A stretch of 57,123 bases of DNA from the NCBI GenBank assembly GCA_022601255.1, contig JAHZIV010000066.1, positions 1 through 57,123 of the forward strand, read 5' to 3'. The notes beneath the pieces are model-generated. The model searched no databases. It saw only the letters and a list, made by a program, of their open reading frames with translations, and was not told the DNA's origin. Shown here piece after piece: positions 8,450 through 16,488 of this stretch. How positions within the stretch are numbered: position 1 is the stretch's first letter; each line of letters opens with the position of its first letter. Origin of the DNA: Gammaproteobacteria bacterium (GTDB lineage: Bacteria > Pseudomonadota > Gammaproteobacteria > Coxiellales > Coxiellaceae). A program made the translations under genes and the position numbers.

Positions 8450-8477
8450 ATTATATATTTTTTTAGATAAATGTCCA
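8450..8477 (-). promoter_or_regulatory. Candidate toxin-antitoxin promoter
   Basis: On the minus strand TGGACA (8472-8477) and TATAAT (8450-8455) are 16 bp apart. The predicted transcription start is at or just inside the toxin start codon. The surrounding DNA is very AT-rich, so chance similarity is possible. Confidence 0.4.
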
Positions 8478-8543
8478 GTTATTTCTTGATTTTTTGAATG
8501 TATTATATATATTTTTATATATCATGCGCTTACCGACCACACA

Positions 8544-8563
8544 ACCCTGGCCGAAACCAGGGT
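8544..8563 (-). terminator. Stem-loop after the LuxR-type gene
   Basis: ACCCTGG (8544-8550) pairs with CCAGGGT (8557-8563) across a 6-nt loop, 10 bp beyond the LuxR-type stop codon. No U-run follows on either strand, so it is only a weak terminator candidate. Confidence 0.35.
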
Positions 8564-8573
8564 GCATTCAATT

Positions 8574-8933
8574 CTAAGCTTCTGCTGACCTCATCTCTTC
8601 CTCAAGCTCTTGCGGCAGGTTTGTTCGCATTAACATTTCGAGAAGTTCAGACTTACTGACTGCATTCACCTTAAGTCGCATATTTTTTACATAAAACTCA
8701 ACCGTTCGCGGCGATAGCGATAAATGTTTTGCCGTATCTTTAATCGTACATCCTTGCAACATATGATAAACACACTGCGCCTCACGACTGGTTAAATAAA
8801 CATTATTATAGTGCTCACCTAAATAATAGTGTGATCCCTTATAATGTTTTGGCTTTTTAACCTGCACTACAGGTATTGTAGGCTCAATAGGTTTTTGCAT
8901 TACTTCATCCAAAACTTCTTGCCAATGATCCAT
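8574..8933 (-). CDS. Small LuxR-type transcriptional regulator
   Basis: 119 residues with a GerE/LuxR helix-turn-helix in the C-terminal half (YLTSREAQCVYHMLQGCTIKDTAKHLSLSPRTVEFYVKNMRLK, about 46-95). There is no receiver or autoinducer domain; residues 1-45 are Pro/Lys-rich. Short solo regulators like this are common in Legionellales. AAAAAAGGAG gives a strong ribosome site before the ATG. It is divergent from the lipoyl-like/ankyrin operon and could regulate it, but no binding site is known. Confidence 0.88.
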   Translation of the reverse strand: MDHWQEVLDEVMQKPIEPTIPVVQVKKPKHYKGSHYYLGEHYNNVYLTSREAQCVYHMLQGCTIKDTAKHLSLSPRTVEFYVKNMRLKVNAVSKSELLEMLMRTNLPQELEEEMRSAEA

Positions 8934-8991
8934 ATGACACTCCTTTTTTGTTGTTAGTTATTTACATTTGTTATAAAACAAACATCAAAAA

Positions 8992-9020
8992 AATTTAGAG
9001 GATTGTGGTTCTAGGGTCAA
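8992..9020 (-). promoter_or_regulatory. Promoter of the LuxR-type gene
   Basis: On the minus strand TTGACC (9015-9020) and TAAATT (8992-8997) are 17 bp apart, about 60 bp before the start codon. The -35 is strong and the -10 moderate. Confidence 0.45.
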
Positions 9021-9070
9021 TACAGTAATAATGGCTGATAACACGCTAACGAGGGTGATTACTTGGTGTA

Positions 9071-9103
9071 TTTAATACTGACTTAAGAATCACCTTATAT
9101 AAT
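9071..9103 (+). promoter_or_regulatory. PmrA-box-like site and -10 element
   Basis: TTTAATACT (9071-9079), a 2-bp gap and CTTAAGAAT (9082-9090) match the published Legionella/Coxiella PmrA box, cTTAATatT-N2-cTTAATatT, at 7 of 9 positions in each half. A perfect -10 TATAAT (9098-9103) lies 7 bp downstream, the same geometry as the site at 49365-49397. PmrA activates many Dot/Icm effector genes. Transcription would begin near 9110, at the start codon. Sequence match is direct; regulation is inferred. Confidence 0.55.
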
Positions 9104-9109
9104 AGGGTG

Positions 9110-9721
9110 ATGATTAAAAACATACATGTCCCATTAGACCTCTCTCAGCAAGGCGTCCAAGTTGCCGATATCTTCGTTCAACCAGGCGAGCGTATCAGAC
9201 GTAAGCAATTGTTAATGCTATTAAAATCAGGCAATATCGAGACACCTCTACAATCACAATTCAATGGCTGGGTGAAGCATATTGCGGTTAAATTCGACCA
9301 AGACGTAGCTCCGGGGGACCTGCTTCTCATTATTGATGTGATGGAGGATAATGATTATCGAATTGAAGGCGACATCAGCCCTGAAAGTGAGCTCGGGCAA
9401 GATGGACGACGCGGATTAGAACGCGAAGCACAAAAGCAGCTTGCCGACGGAATTGCAGCTCCATTATTTGATGCACCACAACAAACTGAAGGAAATCAAC
9501 AGCACCATGGTGTTAAACAACATCCTTTCTTACAAAATGCCAAAGAAGGTGTACCACCTAAAATGAGCCATGCTGAAAATAATCACCCAGCGGTTGATCA
9601 ACTTGCTGAAGATGCCTCATCCAATCAAGATCTCGCTAATAAACTCGATGCAAAACTACAACAGCGACTGGGCACAAGTCCCGGACCTTCAGCAGCACCA
9701 ACACTCACGTTAGGCGGGTAG
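9110..9721 (+). CDS. Lipoyl/biotinyl-fold protein with acidic, Gln-rich tail
   Basis: Residues about 14-77 look like a lipoyl/biotinyl-carrier domain (VADIFVQPGERIRRKQLLMLL, then FNGWVKHIAVKFDQDVAPGDLLLIID). The hairpin that normally shows the modified Lys reads LLKSGNIETP, so the canonical DK or MKM context is absent and modification is doubtful. Residues about 80-203 are polar and probably disordered, ending in a Pro/Ala/Gly-rich stretch. The next gene starts within a few bases, so the two are cotranscribed and probably work together. The start could be GTG 9107 or ATG 9110. I do not recognise a named family. Confidence 0.65.
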   Translation: MIKNIHVPLDLSQQGVQVADIFVQPGERIRRKQLLMLLKSGNIETPLQSQFNGWVKHIAVKFDQDVAPGDLLLIIDVMEDNDYRIEGDISPESELGQDGRRGLEREAQKQLADGIAAPLFDAPQQTEGNQQHHGVKQHPFLQNAKEGVPPKMSHAENNHPAVDQLAEDASSNQDLANKLDAKLQQRLGTSPGPSAAPTLTLGG

Positions 9722-9730
9722 GTGGCGCAC

Positions 9731-11119
9731 ATGAATCTTTCTGAAGTTATCATGTATGGATCCACGCAAGATGTTGCGGAATTAGTGCCTGAAATTAATG
9801 ATCTTAATCTTATCGATGAATACGGTTACACACCTTTAATTCAATGTGCTATCATGGACAGTATCGAGAAAGCCAAAATACTGTTAGAGGCTGGCGCTGA
9901 CCCTAACCAACAAGATGCTACACGTCGCACCGCGCTACACTGGGCAATCGGTAATGACAATTTTGAATTATGTAAATTACTATTGAAGCATAAAGCCGAC
10001 GCAAATGCCTATAACATTTCTAGCGAACCCTTATTAGCTCGACCCATTCTGCGTGATGATAATGCGCTTAAAGATTTGTTGATCCAACACGGTGCTAGTT
10101 TCCAATTTGCATATGATTATATTTATGCAAAACTAATTGGTCATCGATTTGAGCTAATAGGTAGTGTGGACATCGTTGACACCAACAATGTGATCACCGA
10201 GGTAGATTATGAGGGTTTTTATCTTGAATTCAGTCTCGATTTAATTGGCTACTCATTGCAAAACTTCAAACAAAATTATGCAGCACGTGCTGTGAGCTCT
10301 TGGTTTGACATTATTGACACGATCAGCCATTCAATAATGCAAGCGCAAAAATTGCAACAACACGACCATTACTTAAAAAACTCCGATCCCAAACGCGAAG
10401 CAATCAAGACACTGGCTCACTGCGACCCCCTCATCTTACCAGTAAGTCAAGAAGGGCACGCTCTAGCAATTGTTAAATTTGGCAACTTAATCGCAATTTG
10501 CGATCGTGCTACAGACTCACCGCCAAAAGATATTATACCTATTTATTATATGAACAGACCTTACAAATTGGATGCTAACTTTATTTTTAATATTGTCTAT
10601 CAAAAACGTCGCGTCAAAGACATTCATACCCTCATTAAAAAAGAACTGAGCGCACAGCCCATTGATGAAGTTCCATTACCCGACCAATCGATGGGTAACT
10701 GCTCCTGGGCTAATGTTGAAGCAACCATACCTGTATTAGCCTATATGCTACAGCTTAATGACCCACAAAATTCTCTAAACAAAAAAGATAAACTTCATGA
10801 TGCAATTGAGCTTTTTCATCGCTGGCAAAGCTGGGATAGCAATCGAACATTACAGTTTGTGATGCAAGAATTTGCGACCGCCTCAAAAGGGCGGCAAGCA
10901 TCGATTGCTGCTTTGCTAGCAGGCGTGTTATTTCAGAAATGTTCTGCTGATAATCCTGAGCATGTCACACGCGCGAAAAACATTATTCGCATATTAAAGA
11001 CACGTGGTCTTGAGTATATCCTCGAAAGTTATAAGACGTTCTACATCAAACGTAAGCGCACTAAGGCAGGTGAAAATCTTGAACGGCTGCTAAAGATTTA
11101 TGAGCAGGAAGAGGTTTAA
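9731..11119 (+). CDS. Ankyrin-repeat protein with cysteine-protease-like domain (AnkH/LegA3-like putative effector)
   Basis: Residues about 28-125 are ankyrin repeats (YGYTPLIQCAIMDSIEKAKILLEAGADPN, RTALHWAIGNDNFELCKLLLKHKADAN). Residues about 155-340 contain EGHALAIVKFGNLIAICDR and DQSMGNCSWANVEA, which place His243, Asp258 and Cys324 as a possible cysteine-protease-like triad. This architecture resembles the Legionella Dot/Icm core effector AnkH (LegA3). The tail is helical and charged, ending EQEEV, compatible with a type IV secretion signal. GGTAGGTGG before ATG 9731 decides the start, although GTG 9722 directly abuts the upstream stop. Family assignment is from remembered resemblance; secretion is inferred. 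Confidence 0.75.
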   Translation: MNLSEVIMYGSTQDVAELVPEINDLNLIDEYGYTPLIQCAIMDSIEKAKILLEAGADPNQQDATRRTALHWAIGNDNFELCKLLLKHKADANAYNISSEPLLARPILRDDNALKDLLIQHGASFQFAYDYIYAKLIGHRFELIGSVDIVDTNNVITEVDYEGFYLEFSLDLIGYSLQNFKQNYAARAVSSWFDIIDTISHSIMQAQKLQQHDHYLKNSDPKREAIKTLAHCDPLILPVSQEGHALAIVKFGNLIAICDRATDSPPKDIIPIYYMNRPYKLDANFIFNIVYQKRRVKDIHTLIKKELSAQPIDEVPLPDQSMGNCSWANVEATIPVLAYMLQLNDPQNSLNKKDKLHDAIELFHRWQSWDSNRTLQFVMQEFATASKGRQASIAALLAGVLFQKCSADNPEHVTRAKNIIRILKTRGLEYILESYKTFYIKRKRTKAGENLERLLKIYEQEEV

Positions 11120-11135
11120 TCATTTTTCATCAACG

Positions 11136-11249
11136 GAAGGCAATCAGTGACTCTTCAACATCCTTTTACTTCATGGCTCGCTTCGTTCCACTACGCTGCG
11201 CTTTACTTCCGTAAAAGGAAGATTGAAGATTCACCTTCTGATTGCCTTC
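11136..11249. repeat. Intergenic hairpin repeat, copy 2 of 3
   Basis: The ends are a perfect 12-bp inverted repeat (GAAGGCAATCAG and CTGATTGCCTTC), continuing inward imperfectly to CTTTTAC/GTAAAAG. The 41-bp core between them is identical to copy 3. It lies between the convergent ankyrin gene and the permease gene, which leaves nothing else in that gap. Confidence 0.9.
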
Positions 11250-11275
11250 TGAAAAAGCCATAAATCATCTATAAC

Positions 11276-12661
11276 CTACTTCACAAATTTCTTTAACAAC
11301 AACGGCGCCAATATAAAGAAAACAAAACCACCAATCAAAAAACACTCATAACGCAAAACACTGTTCGATTCAATCACAGATGAAGGCGGAATATAACTCA
11401 CCACCAATATAACCGCACAAACAACCATTCCTGCACCAGCTGCTATCCACATGCCCAAACGACCCCCAGGTATTTTATAGCTACGCTTCACATCTTGATG
11501 TGTATACGCCAACACAATGGCGCTAATAAATAACAATATCCACATCATAATCGTGAATTGTGCCGTTAAATCTGACAACAACCAATAACCACTATTCACA
11601 GAAGGCATAAAAATATACGCTGCTCCTAATAAGCTTCCCACCACTGCCTGTACGCATAAAATTCCAACCGGCACATTTTTTTTATTCTTGAACGCAAAAA
11701 ACTTAGGGAGGTCACCGTACTCCGCCGATGCTAATAGACCTTTACTCGGACCAATCATCCACGAATTAATTTCAGACAATACTCCAAGAGCAATCAATGC
11801 TGCAATCACAGGAACTGCCCACTGCATATGAAACGCCCCTAAGAAAATCGATAACGATTGCACAATACCACCAATCAGATTGGCAGAATGCACCGGCATT
11901 ACAAACACCAACGCAAGCGTACCTAAGATCGACATACATAAAATAATCCACGATGCATTAACAATAGCTTTTTTGTAGGTCAGCTGAGGGCAACGTGTAT
12001 CTTGAACATGAAACGCCATAATTTGAATACCTGAAAAACCATTGATAATCACGATTAAAAATGCCAATGTACTGAAATGAAAACTAGGCACCAAACTCTG
12101 CCAGGTTAAATGTTGCTGCAATGGATGGCCCGACAACCACCAGTATGCTCCCAATACAATAATAATAGTGATAACCAATAAAGTACCACAAATAACCCCA
12201 AAACTACTGAACCAACTGGATATTCGAATACCAAATAAATTAACAAAACTAATTCCCCAGAATATAGCCAACATAAAAATAAACTCAAACCAACGATTGT
12301 TTGCTAATGCATGAGCGAATGGATAAATTAATGTAAAAACAATAAACCCAATCATCATAGGAAATGATACCAGTGTATTGGTCCATTCCAGCCAAATAGC
12401 AATAAAACCAAAACGCGGCCCTAACGCTTTCTTCACCCAAGCATACAACCCCCCCGCTTCTGGCCAAGTCGTCACGAGCTCAGCACAAACTAATGCTGTT
12501 GGTAATAAAAATAACAGTGCCGCCAGAATATAAAACGTAATGGCGGTATACCCATACACCGCCACAATGGGCAAGTTACGCACCGATAGAATCGCAGCAA
12601 CACTGAGTGTCACTAGCGGAAACACACCTAAAGCAGTTTTTGTTGGTTTTTTTTGATTCAT
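11276..12661 (-). CDS. APC-superfamily amino acid permease (GadC-like)
   Basis: An inner-membrane transporter with about 12 hydrophobic segments. The start TALGVFPLVTLSVAAILSVRNLP and the segment ALVCAELVTTWPEAGGLYAWVKKALG match the glutamate/GABA-antiporter-like branch of the APC superfamily. Substrate is an amino acid or amine, not resolvable here. ATG at 12661 is preferred because it gives the family's usual N-terminus; an in-frame start at 12703 adds 14 residues. It runs in the same direction as the DMT transporter gene upstream, 91 bp away. Confidence 0.88.
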   Translation of the reverse strand: MNQKKPTKTALGVFPLVTLSVAAILSVRNLPIVAVYGYTAITFYILAALLFLLPTALVCAELVTTWPEAGGLYAWVKKALGPRFGFIAIWLEWTNTLVSFPMMIGFIVFTLIYPFAHALANNRWFEFIFMLAIFWGISFVNLFGIRISSWFSSFGVICGTLLVITIIIVLGAYWWLSGHPLQQHLTWQSLVPSFHFSTLAFLIVIINGFSGIQIMAFHVQDTRCPQLTYKKAIVNASWIILCMSILGTLALVFVMPVHSANLIGGIVQSLSIFLGAFHMQWAVPVIAALIALGVLSEINSWMIGPSKGLLASAEYGDLPKFFAFKNKKNVPVGILCVQAVVGSLLGAAYIFMPSVNSGYWLLSDLTAQFTIMMWILLFISAIVLAYTHQDVKRSYKIPGGRLGMWIAAGAGMVVCAVILVVSYIPPSSVIESNSVLRYECFLIGGFVFFILAPLLLKKFVK

Positions 12662-12752
12662 TTCTTGTAAACATATCCGGATAACTGCTACACAGTGTAG
12701 CATAAAAAATCTTACTAAAGTGACCTCAGCCTAAATATTTAAGGATATCTGG

Positions 12753-13700
12753 CTATGAAGCTGCCCTCCCTCCTTCTTTAGCACCCATTCTCACCAACTT
12801 ACTCCACAGTCGCTGCATGTAATGCTTCCATGTGGTGAGATTCAATCCACACAAGGCGCCTCCACTAGCAATCAGTAGTGTTGCAACTATAATCACATTC
12901 GAGTACTGACTTTTTCCATATGCAATTAACAATGCAATTGAAATAACTGGATTCAAATATGAAAGCACGCTGAGTAATTTAAAGTTACCATTCTTGACAC
13001 CATAGTCCCATAAATAATATGCACTGCCCTGACTGGTAAGACCAAATACAATCATAATGAGCAACTCATTCAGGTGAGGCACCACTGTATGCTCAAACGA
13101 AAAATGAGCAAACAGTGATAACACCAAACCACAGCCACAATACATACCAATCATAGTAGAAGGAACAGCTTTGTAATATCGCGCAGCGATAGTATAAATA
13201 CTCCAAACAATAGCATCAAACAATGCTAATAAATAACCATACATATAATGTGGGTAATGCGCATGCAATCCAGTTTTATGAAGTATAATAAGTGCAGCAC
13301 CACACAATCCAAGTAGCGCCCCCATAAGATGCTTCGGCGAGAGTTTTTCTTTCGGCAACAGACCTGCCAATAGAATCACAATAATGGGCCAGAGATAATT
13401 AATTAAATCAACATGCGCCGCTGGTGCATATTTGAATGCCGCAACAAACAGTGCATCGTTACCATACACACCCACCATTCCAATGACCCACAATGTTAAA
13501 GGCTGTCGCACTTGATGCCATTTTTTTTTGATTGTAAGCACGATAGCAGTGGCACCAAAGCTAACACTGAATGCCACAGAAAGGACTTCAAACGTAGGAA
13601 TACGCGTTACTGAGCTAGCGAGCAATGCGCTACATGCCCAAAAAATAAGGGCAACGTACCCAAACAGGGTGCCCTTTTTAGTATCGCAATTAGATATCAT
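12753..13700 (-). CDS. EamA/DMT-family exporter, YddG-like
   Basis: About 315 residues with ten predicted membrane segments in two EamA halves (halves join near residue 155). The phrases GNDALFVAAFKYAPAAHVDLINYLWP and GLTSQGSAYYLWDYGVKNGN are typical of the YddG-like branch, which exports aromatic or other amino acids. The next gene is an amino acid permease, so the pair may handle related substrates. Divergent from pilA. Confidence 0.85.
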   Translation of the reverse strand: MISNCDTKKGTLFGYVALIFWACSALLASSVTRIPTFEVLSVAFSVSFGATAIVLTIKKKWHQVRQPLTLWVIGMVGVYGNDALFVAAFKYAPAAHVDLINYLWPIIVILLAGLLPKEKLSPKHLMGALLGLCGAALIILHKTGLHAHYPHYMYGYLLALFDAIVWSIYTIAARYYKAVPSTMIGMYCGCGLVLSLFAHFSFEHTVVPHLNELLIMIVFGLTSQGSAYYLWDYGVKNGNFKLLSVLSYLNPVISIALLIAYGKSQYSNVIIVATLLIASGGALCGLNLTTWKHYMQRLWSKLVRMGAKEGGRAAS

Positions 13701-13745
13701 GCCGCATCATACCACAGGGGTTACATTTTATCCAAAAGCCCCGTA

Positions 13746-13775
13746 TTGCATTGATCCATCTTTTTCATGTATAAA
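13746..13775 (+). promoter_or_regulatory. pilA promoter candidate
   Basis: TTGCAT (13746-13751) and TATAAA (13770-13775) are 18 bp apart, giving a leader of about 50 nt to the pilA start. No GG-N10-GC sigma-54 signature was found at this position. Confidence 0.45.
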
Positions 13776-13830
13776 CAATGAATATCGCGGCGCAGCAAAA
13801 CGCCCAATATCGGAAAATAAGGAAATTATC

Positions 13831-14250
13831 ATGAAAAGAACCGAAGGTTTTACCTTAATGGAGCTGATGATCGTAGTGGCCATCATCGGCATCCTCGTGA
13901 CCATCATCATACCTTCTTACCAAATTTACATCCGCCGTACGCGTTTTGCAGAAATCGTGCAAGCCGCTACCCCTTACAAAATAGGTGTGCAGCAATGCTT
14001 TCAAGTTACCAATCAACTCAGCGATTGCCAGGCAGGTGAAAATGGCATACCGCCCAATATCAACGATAATAGCAGTCCTGGCATCGTGCAGACGATTCAT
14101 GTTTCAAGCCAAGGTATTATTACCATTACACCAAAAGAAAAATATGGCATCGTAAAACAAGATACTTATGTGCTGACTCCTAAAATAATACAAGACCGAT
14201 TATTCTGGCAAACGAGTGGCGGTGGCGTTAATAAAGGTTATGCAAACTAA
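13831..14250 (+). CDS. pilA: Type IV major pilin
   Basis: The structural pilus subunit, 139 residues. A short six-residue leader (MKRTEG) is followed by the prepilin signature FTLMELMIVVAIIGIL, with Glu at position 5 of the mature protein and the hydrophobic N-terminal helix. PilD cleaves after Gly6. Two Cys in the C-terminal region (QQCF and SDCQ) are close together. AAGGA (13819-13823) fixes the ATG at 13831; the longer reading frame from 13528 is not used. First gene of the pilA-pilB-pilC-pilD-coaE-zapD run. Confidence 0.95.
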   Translation: MKRTEGFTLMELMIVVAIIGILVTIIIPSYQIYIRRTRFAEIVQAATPYKIGVQQCFQVTNQLSDCQAGENGIPPNINDNSSPGIVQTIHVSSQGIITITPKEKYGIVKQDTYVLTPKIIQDRLFWQTSGGGVNKGYAN

Positions 14251-15274
14251 CATCATCAACCTCTCTGACGAGATACTGCAGCATGCTATTCATCGGCATG
14301 CTTCCGATATACATATTGAAAATTTTGAAGACAACATCAGAATTCGATTGCGAATTGATGGCCTACTCCATTCATATCAACAGTTACCGATTAATTTAGC
14401 GGATGCTATCAATAGCCGTTTTAAAATTATGGCGAAGCTTGATATTACTGAACGTCGCCTACCACAAGATGGTCGTTTTGAATTTCAATATCAACAACAA
14501 CGTTTTGATTGTCGTTTTAGCAGCTGCCCCACACTGCATGGCGAGAAGATCGTGATACGATTGCTAAATACAGAAAATAAGTTGCTACACATTAGTGAAC
14601 TGGGACTGCTGCCACAACAACTGACGACACTCCATCAAGTTTTATCACAACCGCAAGGATTGATACTCATCACTGGACCTACCGGAAGCGGTAAAACACA
14701 AACATTGTACGCACTACTAAATGAGCTTAATCAAGAGCACCGCAACATTATCAGTATAGAAGACCCTATTGAAATACAACTTAATCAAATCAATCAAATT
14801 AATGTGAAACATAAAATTGGTCTGAATTTTGCAACACTACTGCGTGCAATCTTACGTCAAGATCCTGACATCATCATGGTTGGCGAAATTAGAGACTTGG
14901 AAACGGCAGAAATGGTTATCCGCTCAGCTCATACGGGCCACCTTGTACTGGCGACTTTACACACGCGCAGCGCTAATGAAGCAGTGAATCGCCTGATGAA
15001 TATTGGCATCCACAAACATGATATCGATGCAACATTGAAACTCGTCATTAACCAACGTCTTGTCCGCAAACTCTGCCAACACTGCAATCATAAAGAAAAC
15101 AATCCATCTGGCTGTGAGCATTGCTCTAAAGGCTATCACAGTCGCATCGGTATATTCGAATTATCTCATTCCTCAGATAGCCAACCCATTTCACTGTGGG
15201 AGGCGGCACAACAAAAACTCGCCAATGGCATTACTGATAAAAATGAAATCTATAGAACAATCGAGCAACCATGA
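14240..15274 (+). CDS. pilB: Type IV pilus assembly ATPase, short form
   Basis: A cytosolic hexameric ATPase that powers pilus extension. Residues visible: ASDIHIE start of the second N-terminal domain, Walker A GPTGSGKT, Asp box SIEDPIE, Walker B QDPDIIMVGEIRD, His box GHLVLATLHTRSA, and a zinc-binding tetracysteine (CQHC ... CEHC). At 344 residues it lacks the first N-terminal (MshEN-type) domain of the usual 560-residue PilB. The ATG overlaps the pilA end by 11 bp with AAAGG before it, so coupling is likely. Confidence 0.93.
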   Translation: MQTNIINLSDEILQHAIHRHASDIHIENFEDNIRIRLRIDGLLHSYQQLPINLADAINSRFKIMAKLDITERRLPQDGRFEFQYQQQRFDCRFSSCPTLHGEKIVIRLLNTENKLLHISELGLLPQQLTTLHQVLSQPQGLILITGPTGSGKTQTLYALLNELNQEHRNIISIEDPIEIQLNQINQINVKHKIGLNFATLLRAILRQDPDIIMVGEIRDLETAEMVIRSAHTGHLVLATLHTRSANEAVNRLMNIGIHKHDIDATLKLVINQRLVRKLCQHCNHKENNPSGCEHCSKGYHSRIGIFELSHSSDSQPISLWEAAQQKLANGITDKNEIYRTIEQP

Positions 15275-16473
15275 ATATTATCACAAAACATTTCCATTGG
15301 TCCGGAGTGGACGAAAATGGCCAACACTGCCAAGACAGTCAGGTTGCAACAAACAAATCCATGTTAAAGCAAATATTGCTTGAACGAAACATCACCTTGC
15401 TTAGCTGTAAATCTCAAATCATTGTCAATTTTAGAAAAAAAATCTACAAGAAATACATAATAGAATTTATCAAGCAACTCAGCATACTACTCGGCGCTAA
15501 CATTAATCTAATTGACGCCATTAAAATTCTTAAAAGAGAGCAACAGCAACTACAACTTAAATCCATGTTAAATGACATGCAGAAAAAAATAAACGCAGGC
15601 TATTCCCTCAGTCAAGCGATACTGCCTCTATCGCATTTGTGCGGTAACCACATCAATGGTGCCATTACTGCAGCAGAAAAAACTGGTCGCCTTCCCACAT
15701 TATTAAAACAACTTAGTCAACAACTACAACAACAACGCAAAATCAAGATGAAAGTAATCGCAGCACTCTATTATCCCGCGACAATATTAATAGCAGCACT
15801 ACTCGTGGGCAGTGGCCTGCTGATATTTGCCATTCCTCAATTCAAAAATATTTATGCTAACTTTGGCACAACACTACCTGCCTTCACACAAATGATGATT
15901 AAATTCTCTGACCATGCACAACACTATGGTGTTTATATTATCCTTGCGGGCCTTATCTTTATCAGTATCATGCTGTTATTTTACAAAAACAGTAAGCGAA
16001 TCCAGCAACAACTGCATAAACATTTACTACACATTCCTATTATTAGAACCATTCTACTTGACCACAACCTAGGTCAGTGGAGTCAAATACTGGGGCATAG
16101 CTATGAGGCTGGGTTACCCTTAATAGAAGCCATCACTCTTGCCAATAAGACGCTTAACAATAAACACATTCAATCGATCTTCAATACTATTCCAACTCAA
16201 TTGAAATCTGGTAATAGCCTCTCACAAATAATCAAACAACAGCCTTTTTTAAACTCGCGCCAACAATATTTACTTATACTGGGCGATGAGTCTGGTGAGC
16301 TGCAACAAGTATTACAAAACATCAGTCAGCAATGCTTCGAACGTCTGCAGAATACACTGTCGAACTTGAGCAAACTGCTAGAGCCTGTCATTATTATGGG
16401 TATCGCCTTAATTTGTGGTAGCTGTATAATTGCAATGTATTTACCTATATTTAATATTGGCGCTATAGTGTGA
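15271..16473 (+). CDS. pilC: Type IV pilus inner-membrane platform protein
   Basis: Polytopic GspF/PilC protein of 400 residues with two GspF domains (about 65-190 and 270-390) and three strong membrane segments (about 168-190, 217-237, 370-392). It links the PilB motor to the growing pilus. Typical phrases are GYSLSQAILP, AAEKTGRLPTLL and ALYYPATIL. It overlaps pilB by 4 bp (ATGA), so translation is coupled. Confidence 0.95.
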   Translation: MNIITKHFHWSGVDENGQHCQDSQVATNKSMLKQILLERNITLLSCKSQIIVNFRKKIYKKYIIEFIKQLSILLGANINLIDAIKILKREQQQLQLKSMLNDMQKKINAGYSLSQAILPLSHLCGNHINGAITAAEKTGRLPTLLKQLSQQLQQQRKIKMKVIAALYYPATILIAALLVGSGLLIFAIPQFKNIYANFGTTLPAFTQMMIKFSDHAQHYGVYIILAGLIFISIMLLFYKNSKRIQQQLHKHLLHIPIIRTILLDHNLGQWSQILGHSYEAGLPLIEAITLANKTLNNKHIQSIFNTIPTQLKSGNSLSQIIKQQPFLNSRQQYLLILGDESGELQQVLQNISQQCFERLQNTLSNLSKLLEPVIIMGIALICGSCIIAMYLPIFNIGAIV

Positions 16474-16488
16474 ACTGAGGACATATTG

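Noticed and set aside
13746-13775. Sigma-54 promoter for pilA
   Set aside because: The TTGCA string at 13746 is not preceded by GG at the required 10-bp distance; a sigma-70 reading fits better.
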